Shown piece by piece: positions 52,601 to 62,247 of a DNA stretch of 64,000 nucleotides (within the stretch, counting starts at the first letter, position 1; each line of letters starts with the position of its first letter). The DNA lies in contig VLTN01000061.1 of NCBI GenBank assembly GCA_008330645.1, positions 1-64,000 of the forward strand. The letters are read 5' to 3'. A program made the translations under genes and the position numbers. This DNA is from Cafeteria roenbergensis. Taxonomy: Eukaryota > Sar > Bigyra > Bicosoecida > Cafeteriaceae. The notes below the pieces were generated by a model. That model was not told the origin of the DNA and did not search any database. It saw only the letters and a program-made list of their open reading frames with translations.

Positions 52601-55600
52601 GTCGCTGGACCCCGACGCCGGGGAGGCGGGTGAGAGGTGGCCTGCCGCAGTGCCGGTGCTCGGGCCAGTGACCCGGTGCGAGGACGTCTCGGAGGGGGGG
52701 CGGGTCTGGCCGCGGGACACGGACCTGCTGACGCCGGACTCTCGCCTCGACGTGCTGCTGAGGCCCGCCCAGTCCTCGCCGCTGCCTCCTTCAGACTCGC
52801 CGGCGGCAGCGGCAGCGGCGGCGGCCGTGGCTGCCGGGCCGCCGGGGTGGCGGTGGACCGAGCTGAAGGGGGTGCGGCTGGGGCCGCCGCTCGCCCCTTG
52901 CTTGTCGCCCCCTTGCTCGCTGTCCGCCAGCAGGGGCGGGTCGGTCGGAACGACTGCCCCGTCTTCGTAGTCACGCTGGATGTAGTGCTGGAAGTTGGCC
53001 ATGAGGAGCATCCCGAACTCCATGTTCTCGTCCAGAATCCGGTCAAAGTCGGCCGCAGACAGCGCCGACAAGTCTGAATACGTGGTCGAAATCACGGTTG
53101 CGGTGCGCTCCGTCGAGAAGAGGAGGGCGAGCTCGCCAAAGGCGGCTCCCGTTGACAGCACCTTGGCCGTGCGCATGCCGTCGATGACCTCGTTGCCGAA
53201 CTCCGTGGATTCCTGCGAGGCGGGCAGGAGCACTTTGCACTCGCCCGAACGGATGAAGAACATGGAGTCCCCGACGTCACCCATCTTGACAACGTAGTCC
53301 CCGGGGAGGAAGAGGGCAGCCTTGAGCGAGCGGACGATCTTGAGAATGACCTCGGCCGAGGCGCCGCGGAAGATGTCCACCTTGGTGATGAGGTCCCGGT
53401 GCACGAAGAGCAGGAGCTCGCTGCTCAGCGGCTCGTTTCCGATGTGCTTCACCCAGGCCACGGGGTCGCTGGCGCCCACGCCCAGCCTGTGCGTGTCGAA
53501 CTGCCGCTGGTAGTAGTCTGTGACCCGCTCGATGAGGGAGCCCGGGAGCTTGTGGTATCGCATCCGCTCGCGCACATCGGAAATCTGGCGGTCGAACTCG
53601 GAGCGGTGGCTGTTGAATTTGGACACCAGGAAGGCGACCTGGCCGAACACGATGGCCTGGAGCGCGGCGCCCAGCAGCACGAGCCCGAGCAGGAAGACGT
53701 TCTCCGCCACCGTGGTGGAGCGGAACCGCTGGGTCCGGAACAGCGCCATGACCACCTCCACAAGGCACGTCACGTAGTTGTAGGCCAGGTCGCTCGGAGC
53801 AGCCGCGCGCACGAGCGGCGACAGGGGGAGCGCCTGCGACCGGCCCACGTGCTGGGTGGTCGTGGCGGGCCCGGAGGGCAGCACGGGCTGCACGTACAGC
53901 TGGGAGCCGGAGCTGGTGGCGCCGGGAGAGGGGCTGGGGATGGCCCGTCGCTCGCCCTCCACGTCGTGAGAGGTGAGCATGATGTAGCCGTTGATCCCCG
54001 CGTTGAGGGCCCACGTCTCGCCCACGCCACTGGGCAGCTGCGATATTGCGAGCGCGTACCAGGCGCACGCCAGCCAGTGGCCGATGAGCAGGATGGCCCC
54101 GTACAGCCGCACGATGCCGAAGATGCTGGAGGTCTGGAGCCTGGCCAGCACCGACGTGAGCCGGTGCAGGCGCACGAGCCGAATGGACTTGAGCCCCGAT
54201 ATGATGCGGAGCTCAAACGCGCTGTCGTTCGGCCCCAGCACCAGCTGGCCCAGCAGCTCCAGCGGCACGCTCGAGACAAGGTCCACCGCCATCCAGGTGA
54301 CCATGTAGCGCCACAGGATGCGCGAGGCGCGTATCTCGAGCTTGTGGCCGTCGTCCCAGAACGCGGTGCGCGTGTTTACGAGCAGGTCGAGGAAGAACAG
54401 TGCATCAATTGTCCAGCTGACGCCGTTGATCCAGGGCCAGTCAGGCGAGAAGGCCTGCACGAATGGCGTTTCCATTGCCGTGTACAGCGTCAGAATGAGC
54501 ACGAAGACGTCCCAACGCCACTTGCGGTCGGGGTGGAACACCCACAGCGTGTCCTTGCCCACGCGCACGAGGCAGTGGCCGAGCAGCAGCAGCAGCACCG
54601 CCTTGATGGCGCGCCACAGCCACAGCGACGCCCTGACCAGGGGCCCCATTGGCCCGTACGGCCCGCACGTGCCCGCCGACCCGCAGGCCGCGCCGTCCAC
54701 GCACAGCGCGCACTCCGTCGCGTACTCGGCAGAGCTGTCGTCCCGGTCCCCCGCCGACTTGCCGAAGTTGAGGTTTTGCGTGACGGACCCGCGCCGCTGC
54801 CCCGCGGCCGCTGGCAGCCGCGTCCGCTTCTGGCAGCCGGCCGGGCAGCAGCAGCTGCAGGAGTTGCCCACGCCGCAGCAGCCGCACTCCAGGGCGCAGT
54901 CCCACGCCCAGTCGCCGTCGTCGTCCGCCACCAGCCGCGCCCTGTCGTCTTGGAAGCTGGGCCTCCAGCCCGCCGCAGAGGACGTCGACGCTTCGGAGCG
55001 TCGCAGCTGTCGGGGGGAGGGGGCGCCGCCGGCTCGGCCTGACACGATGCCAGCGATCACCCCGGAGCCCCCAGCGGCGCGCCTGTGGTTCGACAGCCGG
55101 CGGACGCGGTCGCGGTTCAGCAAGTCGCGCTGCGACGCCGCGGAGAGAGAGGTGTGGGCCACGTGCCTGGGGCGGGCGGCCCGCGGCGCCGACCGAAAGC
55201 ACCATCGGCACCGCGGGGGCGAGTCGCAGCAGAGCCTGCGCCGCGGGGCAGGCCCTCCCTCCAGGGGGCCGTCGCTCGCTTCGCGGGCGCCATCGCCGGG
55301 TTCCGAGTCCAAAAGCGCGTGGTGGGCAGCTCGGGCCGCGTCCTTGCGCCATAGCCGGGCCTCGTGGTCCCGCGCTGCGGCCTGAAGCGTGGCCTGGTCC
55401 AGCCCCGCCTTGCCCTCAGCCTCCGCCGCCACGTGCTCGTTGCGGAAGCTCAAGCGGAGCCGGCGCAGCAGGGCAAGGTGCTCGGCCTCGGCGTCCCGCA
55501 GCGCCTTGGCACGCCGCGCAGCCCGGCGAGCAGGCAGCAGTCGCTCGCGAAACGGCGTTGCGGCACTGTGGTCGGCGGGCGCAAGGGGCGCTGACGACGG

Positions 55601-56090
55601 AGGCACGCGCTCCACGTCGATGGCAGGTGTTTCTGGCGTTACCTGAGCCCCGGCAGGCAAAAGTCGCGCCTGGCCTGCTTGTGTCGACACGGCAGTCGAG
55701 GTGGGCGCGTCGTCGCACTTGGCCGGAACCCAGGGGCCGCTCCACCCCGCAGCATCGTCCTCGGTCAAGTCCGCGGGCACAACTTTGGCGTCGAGGCGAG
55801 ACCCTGCAAAAAAGGAGTGCCCGGACACGACAAAGGAGCGCTCACGCTCGCCGGGGGGAGCCTGACACACGCGCAGCCGCCTAGAAGCCAGGACCAGTGC
55901 GCCAACGATCGCAGCTTGGGCGGCCAGGCCGGGACCAGCTTGTGCGCGGCAGGCGCGCGATGCCACAGGCTGACGGTGCGCCGCTCATCAGGCTGGTCTG
56001 GCGTCCCGCTCTTCCGGCCCGCCCCTGGCGTTGGATCCGGCCGTGTGCGAGCCCGCGTGGGCGCATTGTTTGAGGCGGCTCACCTGCCAT
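49694..56090 (-). CDS. Cyclic-nucleotide-binding (CNG/HCN/EAG-type) channel without GYG filter
   Basis: Exon 1 (56084-56090) contributes only ATG GCA G; exon 2 (49694-55803) continues in phase 1 as SRLDAKVVPADL, giving 2038 residues. Residues about 430-770 form the six-helix core: S1 WDVFVLILTLYTAMETPF, S2-S3 VSWTIDALFFLDLLVNTRTA and WRYMVTWMAVDLVSSVPLEL, S4 SIRLVRLHRLTSVLARL, S5 YGAILLIGHWLACAWYALAI and S6 FLLGLVLLGAALQAIVFGQV. Where a K+ channel has TVGYGD, the segment reads VVMALFRTQRFRSTTVAE (about 685-702), so the canonical filter is missing. A C-linker and cNMP-binding domain follow (about 790-940) with intact FGELALLFSTERTATV cassette, including the phosphate-binding Arg. The 950-residue tail is Ser/Arg/Pro-rich. 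The N-terminal region has a dense Cys cluster near residue 310. The cNMP-gated membrane role is inferred; ion selectivity is open. Confidence 0.85.
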
Positions 56091-56391
56091 GGGTCCGACG
56101 CTGTCGATTGGCGGAGGCCCCAGCCCTTCTCCGCCGCTGCCGGTGCTGCGGGGTCCGGCAGCGAGCAGGGCCACAAGCCCTTATTTGCCTGCGGCAAACA
56201 TTTAGCGCACGCTGCCGCCCTGCGGCCCGCAACCTGCTGCTGCCACCTGGGAGGAGGTGGGGGGCCGCTCCGGAGAGAAGCGGGGCGCTCGCCTCCCGGC
56301 CCGGCAAGGCGCGTCGATCTCTTCGCGCGGCGGTTGAGTTGCTGCTCCCGTCGGCGGCGCAGGGGAACACCGCGTCGTTGCTGTTTGCGGC
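56091..56391. promoter_or_regulatory. Divergent intergenic region, cNMP-channel / 1241-residue protein
   Basis: 301 bases between divergent starts. No motif recognised. Confidence 0.35.
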
Positions 56392-59300
56392 ATGGAGTCC
56401 CTGCTTGCCTTGTGCTCAGGGCACGACGACGGCGCCTGGGTCGAAGGCGCTGCCCCGCCCGTTGACGCCTTTCCGGCGTACGCGCACATTCCCCTCCGGC
56501 TTCCGGCGGGCACGGACGAGCAGGGCTCGGTTGAGGCCGCAACGGCCGACGCCGCTGCCGCCGCCCTCGAGCTGTCCCACGCCCTCTGGGCTCTCAAGAC
56601 TGCCAGGCTTCGCCGGGCATGCGGGATGCGCGCTCGCGACCTCGTGCTGGAAAGCATGGGCGACCTGTTCAAGGGGAAGCTCCTCTCAAATGCGCTGCTG
56701 AATGGCACCATCGCGAGCCGGGCCCGCGCGTCCGCCGACTGGCGCCGCTGCCGCCTGGCCTGGGAGCTCAGTGTCAGCGCAGCCACGGAAATCGCATGCG
56801 CTGCTCCCGGGGGTCGTGCTGCTCGCTCTGTCCCGCTGTCCGGGCCGGACCCGGTGGCGGCCGCAACCGACGGGCAAAGCCCCTTGCAGGCGGCGGCAGC
56901 TGCATTGCAGAGCTGCTTGGACGCCGAGGAGGGGGCAGAAGACCAGCTGCGGCGCGCAGTGGGAGGCGGGGCGGCGGAAGGCCTCGCTGTGACCGTGTCG
57001 GCCGCGGCCGTGGTGATGGCGCGGCCGGCTGCCGCACAGGCGGCGCCCACGCCTGCGACGCACGAGCTGCTCGTGGTTGCAGGCGAGGGCTCTGCCGGCC
57101 TGCGGGGAGAGCACGTGGCCGCGGCGATGCGGTGGAGCGTCGCGGCCCCGGCTGGCTCGGCAGCGGGTGCCGGGGCTGGCGCGGAGTCGGGAAGGGCAGT
57201 CGGTGGCGGGGCCTCCGGCGCGCCCCCCGCAGGCGGAGAGGGCCCCACCGCGGCCGCAAGGACCATTTCCGAGCGGGGATGGGGTCCGGCGACTCTCGTG
57301 CGAATGGGCAGGGCGACGCAGCTCGGTGCAGCGGCGTTCGACTGCGCTCTGCCCAGCCACGGGCGCGCGGGAGGCTCGGAGCGGGAAGCCGTCCCGGCCT
57401 CGTCTGGCGTGTTCGTCCGCCTCGATAGCCCTTTAGACGCCAGTGGGGGCGGCGTCGCCGGTCTGGGGGCGGCAGAGCCCGCGGCCGATCTCTCGCCAGC
57501 GCTGGACAGCGGGCGTGGAGCTGCGGGCGCGTTTGTCTCCGCAGAGGCCGCCGCCACGGCCGCAGCCCTGCTTCCATTCCTCCGAGCAGTGTACAACGTC
57601 GCCCCGGCGGCGTCGGCGCCAAGCCTCCCGTCGCACCGACGTCCCCTGCTGGTCAGCGGGACCTCAACGAAGCACCACCGGCAGCGCCTCTCGCCCGGAG
57701 ACGCGCCCCCCGCCGGCGCTGACGTGGCCGGTGCATACCCCCCCGTCCTGCTCTGCGGCGGCGACGTGGCGGGCGGGGCGGAGGTGGTGCTGGCGGCCGC
57801 GTGCGCGCGGCACCTCCTAGGGACCGCGGGCGCGAAGGCGCTGGCGGAGGCGGGGGGTCCGGCGGCCGCGGCCCTCGAAGCGCTCGCAGCGGCGGCCAGG
57901 GCGCCGCTCCCTTCGGCCAGCCGCGGCAAGCAAGCGTCGCACCGGCTCTGGGCTCTGGTCAGGGACGTGGCAGGTCCGGAAATCGGCGGTTTCGCGTGCC
58001 CGCTGTCGGTCGACGGCGAGGTGTGCGTGATCGCCTCTGCGCTTCTCGCCGCCGGCCTGCTCCCCGCCGAGGCTGCTGGGTCCAGCGAGGCGCTGGCCGC
58101 CGCCATGGTACCGCCGCCGCTCCCTTCGCCGGTCGGCCAATGCAGCGGGCGCGGCAGCAGGGAGGCCGTTCGGTTTGCAGTGGTCGCGCTGCGGGGCCGG
58201 GGCAGCGCTGCAGGCGTGGCCGCCGCGGCCCTGAAGGCAGAGCTGGGCGCAGAGGGATCTGCCGACGGTAGCGGTCCGGGCTCTGCAGGAGGGCCTCGAG
58301 ACGCGGTGGAGGCGACGTCGGCGCTGTCCGTTGCGAGCAGCGACTGGGTGCTGACCGACGAGGGATCGGCGTGGGGTCCGGCGGCTACCGCGCCACGAGC
58401 AGGCCCGCTACCTGGGGGCAGGGCAAGTGTCTCAAAGACAGTTCGAGCGGGCTTGGGCGGGGGCCGGGCGGCAGCTGCAGCTGCTGGCCGGGCGGGCAGG
58501 GCAGGGTCGGACGAGGCGCGGCCGGACGACTTGTCTTCTCTGGGACCTGGGTCGCGGCTGGCTGCGCATCGCGAGAGGGGGCTGCGGCCGGCAGCGCTGC
58601 TGTTGCTGGTGCGGGTGGAGTCTGGGGCTGCCGCGAGCGAAGCGGCGGAGGCGGACGGCCCGTTGCAGCGAGGAGCGCGCATTCAGGTGACCGCAGCCCC
58701 GGTGCCTTGGGCCGCGGAAGCCGACGCGGCTGCTGCTGCCGGGAGAGCGAAGGATAGCCGCGGGCGTCTCCGTCCCGGCGACCTGGCGGGCGGTGGCGGG
58801 GCAGACGGGCTCGCTGCCCCCGTGAGGCTGGCAGGCACGTTGGCGTCGGGCGGGCTGTGCGAGTGGCGGTCGTGCCTCTGTCCGCAGCCTGGCGTGGGCG
58901 GGCTCACGCCTGCTGTGGCGTCCGCGGCAGGGCTGGATCCCGCCAGTGCTGTCGAGGGGCGGACCCGTGGCAGCGCACGCCGTGGCGGCACCTCAGCGGA
59001 GGACGCTGACGCGGCGCAGGCCGCGGCGTACAGAGGGGACCCCGCGAGCGCCGCGGCCATTGCAGGGCTTTGCTCGGCTTGCGCATCGGTGCGCGAGCGC
59101 GTCTTTGGCGGGGCCATATCGGCAGAGCTGGGGGCGGCCAACCCCCTCACGCCTCGGGGCAATTCCATATCAGCCAGCGCGCGCTCTGGGGGCAGCAGGG
59201 CGTCGCACAAGGCCAAGGGGCGCTCGGGGCGTCAAGTGGCGGAGCTGCTGCGATTTCTGCCGCGGGGGCTCGTGGCCGCCGACGTCAGCACGGCTGTTGC

Positions 59301-60117
59301 TGGGCCGGACGCGGAGGCGGCGGAGGCGCTGCTGCGACGGGCCGAAGAGGAGGGCTGCCTGCCGGCGGAGGCGCCGTTGCAGTCGTCGTGGCTGGTTCAC
59401 GAACTTGGGTCCGGCAAGCTTGCCGCCACCGTGGACCGCTTCTTCGCCAGAGAGGCCGCGGCGGCAGCTGACAGGCACGGGGTGCTGGCGCTGGCCAAGG
59501 CGACGGGGGCGACCGCGAGCGAAGTTCGACGGGCGGCAGAGCTGCTCCCCGGCAGCGGCGTGGGGAGCGGCGGCGGGGACGCCGGTCGGCCGGCACGGGA
59601 GCTCTCTGCTTCGGAGCGAGAGGCAGCCGGGCTCACAGCGGCTCGCTGCGCTGCCGCGCTGGCTGCCATGGAGCTGCAGGAGGCGAACGAGGTCTTGCGG
59701 CTGGAGCGGCTGGGCACAGGGTGCCTCGAGGCGCTGGCCGATTCGGGCGTGTATCCGGGTGCCGAGCTTGAGCGCATCCACGCCGAGTTCGAGCGCCTGA
59801 GCGCAATTCGGGAGCGCGTGCAGCAGGACGTGGCCAAGGGAGTGCCGCCCCGGTGGGTCGTGGAGGCTGTAGCCCTCGCACTGCAGGCGCAGCAGGCAGG
59901 ACAGCGCACGGGGAGAGGCACAGGGGACGTCAGGCTTGCCCGCAGGGCGGCGCACTTGACGCCCGTGATCGGCGGGGACGAGGAGCTGCTGGCGCGAGCA
60001 GCGCGGGTTGCGGAGGCGCGCCTCGAGGCACAGTTCAGCAGCTGCAAGCTGCAGGAGCTGTCAGCGGCGGCCGGGATGCAAGGCGACACAGGCCAGGGCG
60101 ACATCGACGATGAGTGA
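56392..60117 (+). CDS. Unrecognised large protein with helical C-terminus
   Basis: A single-exon protein of 1241 residues from the ATG at 56392, with no signal peptide or membrane helix. The N-terminal 130 residues look folded (LELSHALWALKTARLRRACG, RDLVLESMGDLFKGKLLSNA). The central 650 are Ala/Gly-rich but contain ordered-looking pieces such as SHRLWALVRDVAGPEIGGFA with CPLSVDGEVCVIASALL. A CxPQP/CxxC-like pattern occurs (SGGLCEWRSCLCPQP, later IAGLCSACASVRERVFG), possibly a zinc site. From residue about 940 the sequence is strongly helical: GRQVAELLRFLPRGLVAADV, WLVHELGSGKLAATVDRFFA, MELQEANEVLRLERLGTGCL and LERIHAEFERLSAIRERVQQ. I do not recognise the family and propose no function. It converges on the actin-related gene with 63 bases between stops. 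Confidence 0.6.
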   Translation: MESLLALCSGHDDGAWVEGAAPPVDAFPAYAHIPLRLPAGTDEQGSVEAATADAAAAALELSHALWALKTARLRRACGMRARDLVLESMGDLFKGKLLSNALLNGTIASRARASADWRRCRLAWELSVSAATEIACAAPGGRAARSVPLSGPDPVAAATDGQSPLQAAAAALQSCLDAEEGAEDQLRRAVGGGAAEGLAVTVSAAAVVMARPAAAQAAPTPATHELLVVAGEGSAGLRGEHVAAAMRWSVAAPAGSAAGAGAGAESGRAVGGGASGAPPAGGEGPTAAARTISERGWGPATLVRMGRATQLGAAAFDCALPSHGRAGGSEREAVPASSGVFVRLDSPLDASGGGVAGLGAAEPAADLSPALDSGRGAAGAFVSAEAAATAAALLPFLRAVYNVAPAASAPSLPSHRRPLLVSGTSTKHHRQRLSPGDAPPAGADVAGAYPPVLLCGGDVAGGAEVVLAAACARHLLGTAGAKALAEAGGPAAAALEALAAAARAPLPSASRGKQASHRLWALVRDVAGPEIGGFACPLSVDGEVCVIASALLAAGLLPAEAAGSSEALAAAMVPPPLPSPVGQCSGRGSREAVRFAVVALRGRGSAAGVAAAALKAELGAEGSADGSGPGSAGGPRDAVEATSALSVASSDWVLTDEGSAWGPAATAPRAGPLPGGRASVSKTVRAGLGGGRAAAAAAGRAGRAGSDEARPDDLSSLGPGSRLAAHRERGLRPAALLLLVRVESGAAASEAAEADGPLQRGARIQVTAAPVPWAAEADAAAAAGRAKDSRGRLRPGDLAGGGGADGLAAPVRLAGTLASGGLCEWRSCLCPQPGVGGLTPAVASAAGLDPASAVEGRTRGSARRGGTSAEDADAAQAAAYRGDPASAAAIAGLCSACASVRERVFGGAISAELGAANPLTPRGNSISASARSGGSRASHKAKGRSGRQVAELLRFLPRGLVAADVSTAVAGPDAEAAEALLRRAEEEGCLPAEAPLQSSWLVHELGSGKLAATVDRFFAREAAAAADRHGVLALAKATGATASEVRRAAELLPGSGVGSGGGDAGRPARELSASEREAAGLTAARCAAALAAMELQEANEVLRLERLGTGCLEALADSGVYPGAELERIHAEFERLSAIRERVQQDVAKGVPPRWVVEAVALALQAQQAGQRTGRGTGDVRLARRAAHLTPVIGGDEELLARAARVAEARLEAQFSSCKLQELSAAAGMQGDTGQGDIDDE

Positions 60118-60180
60118 TGGGCTTTGGGGTGAGCTGCGCACGAAAGTAGCAGAAAACGCAGTTGTTCTCGCGACGCACCG

Positions 60181-61209
60181 TCACAGGAATGCTTCGGGCA
60201 CACTCCCAGTGAAGAGCCGCACATGGCGGTCTCCCTCTTCCTCAAACAGGTCCTTGCTCATCGCCAGCTTTTTCTCGTACATTGACGTGGCGCTGAGGAA
60301 GAATGCGCCAAGGAAGCCGTTTCGCTCCGCTGTTGCGGACCGCCGGATGTGCAGGTGTCCGGCATCCTCGAGGGACGCAAGGTCGGCTGCCAGCCGCAGG
60401 GGCATGTTTGGGATGCGCGACTGACCCCCCGTGAGCAGAACAGTCGTGCGATCCGAGCTGTCGCTGGCCGGAACCCTGGCGAGTGCCGACGAAACCCCAC
60501 TCACCACCTGCTTATGCACAGAAGTCCATGCCCCGCCGATCTCTTCCTGCACTCGCGAACCAATGTCACTGGAGGACAGCACGGCTCCATCTGGCAGCGT
60601 GAAGAAGTCTGGTTCCAACGGCCGGTGAGGGCCATCAAAGCAAGCGAAGGCGTGCTTGCATTCTGCTGCAGTCGCGTCGGACACGGGCGACCCCGTGATC
60701 TCCTTCAACAGGAGCGCCACGCGCGCCGTCAGCTGCTGCCCGGCAAAGTCCGCGTGCAGCGTTGAGTCTTTGGCGACGACTGCGGAGCCCAAGACGCCAG
60801 CCACGTCTGTCCCCCCCGCGCCTGCGTCCACCACGACGCAAGACTGGAATCCGGCCCCCACGGCGTGGCAGGCGGCGGACGGGAGAACCAGCAGCTTATC
60901 CACACTTCCAGACTCGAGCACAACGTGCGAGATTGCCCTTAGCATCCGCTGCGAGCACCGCGCAGGAACGACCACCGTCAGCCGCGGTTGCCACTCGTGC
61001 CCGCTCCGCTCCAGCGTCGCGGCAATGTCGTCCAGAACCCTATCCGTGGAGCCCAGAGTCCTGTCGCTGTGGACCAGACTCCCGTGGCTGGGCAGCGAGC
61101 AGGTGGCAACCTCCTGCATGCAGTCGATGTGGCTCGCGTGGGCAAAACCGCACCGCGTGGTCTGCGACGACAGCTCCACGACCCATGGCGCCTCAAGGCC
61201 GGCAGCCAT
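60181..61209 (-). CDS. Divergent actin-related protein
   Basis: 342 residues from the ATG at 61209, slightly shorter than actin (375). The actin fold is visible as phosphate-1-like WVVELSSQTTRCGFAHAS, the WQPRLTVVVPARCSQRMLRA and VVLESGSVDKLLVLPSAACH block, phosphate-2-like SCVVVDAGAGGTDVAGVLGS, then TVLLTGGQSRIPNMPLRLAA (adenosine-loop equivalent) and ERNGFLGAFFLSATSMYEKK with EEEGDRHV at the end. Phosphate loop 1 lacks the actin DxGS pattern, so nucleotide binding may be altered. The closest type by feel is a dynactin (ARP10/11-like) or nuclear ARP; I cannot decide. The frame is open upstream, so a longer N-terminus is possible. It starts 249 bases from the divergent DDX46 gene. Confidence 0.7.
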   Translation of the reverse strand: MAAGLEAPWVVELSSQTTRCGFAHASHIDCMQEVATCSLPSHGSLVHSDRTLGSTDRVLDDIAATLERSGHEWQPRLTVVVPARCSQRMLRAISHVVLESGSVDKLLVLPSAACHAVGAGFQSCVVVDAGAGGTDVAGVLGSAVVAKDSTLHADFAGQQLTARVALLLKEITGSPVSDATAAECKHAFACFDGPHRPLEPDFFTLPDGAVLSSSDIGSRVQEEIGGAWTSVHKQVVSGVSSALARVPASDSSDRTTVLLTGGQSRIPNMPLRLAADLASLEDAGHLHIRRSATAERNGFLGAFFLSATSMYEKKLAMSKDLFEEEGDRHVRLFTGSVPEAFL

Positions 61210-61458
61210 GAAGCTTTGCGCGACCTGAACTGCGGAACCCAGCGCCCCGGAAGGCGGGGCCGTGGGCGGGTGCGCAGGCCACACGGCCCGCAACCTCGCG
61301 CGGCGTTGCCGCTCAGTCGCGGCGCGCTGGCAGCAACTGGGCAGAGCTGCCAACTGCACAAGGTCCGCCCGCTCGCCACTTGCTTCCTCGCGGCCAGGGG
61401 GTGCGGCGGCCGAGCCAGCCTCAACGCCATCCAGGTCGGAAGCACATCGGCCTGATCC

Positions 61459-62207
61459 ATGAGCGGAGCCGGCGCGCCAAAGGTGCTCTCTGAGGAGCAG
61501 CGGGCTCGGCTGGCGAAGCTGCGTGCGTGGAAGCAGAAACAGGCCAGCGCCGCAGCCACCAGCTCCCCGGCCCCCACACCTCCGGCGGCCCAAGCGCCTG
61601 CCACTGTGGCAGCAGGGGCAGCCCCCGCGGCAGCTCCCGCTCCCTCGTCAGCTGCCGCCTCATCCATCACAAAACTGCTCGGCAGAGGCAAGGGCGCCAC
61701 CCGCGTTCGCGTCGCAAGCCGCAAGCGGCCGAGGTCTGCGTCGGGGCTGAGTACCGCTAAACGCGCTGCGTTCGGTAGCAGTCTGGGGGAGCAGGGCGCG
61801 ACCAAGGCGCCGGCAGACTTGGCGGCTGTGTTTGGGTCGGCGCCCGAGGGGGCCGCAGCGGACGCGCGCGCCGCCGAAGACAAGGCAGACGATGCCGACG
61901 ATCTAGATGCGTACCTGGCGGCGCTGTCCAAGCAAGAGGGAGTGCCGCTTCGTGCAGATGGCGCGTTCTCGTCGTCGGCGGCCACCATTTCGTTGGAGCA
62001 AATCAAGTCCGGCGAAGGCGCCTCCGACGCTGCGGCCGGTCCCCACCAGCGGGGCGACGGTGACGAGGCGGCAGGGGATGGTGCAGCAGCACCGACCGAG
62101 GGTGCAAGTCTCGTGGGCGCGGTGCTGGAGCGGGACGGCGACGGGATCAGCGCGGCTGGGGCACCGGCCGGCTCGGGAGGGTTCGCGGCGTCCACGGGGG
62201 GCGCTGT

Positions 62208-62247
<40 letters not shown>

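Noticed and set aside
53399-55042. Open frame of 547 codons on the plus strand inside the channel gene
   Set aside because: It mirrors the channel codons and has no domain, while the minus strand encodes a complete six-helix core and cNMP-binding domain.
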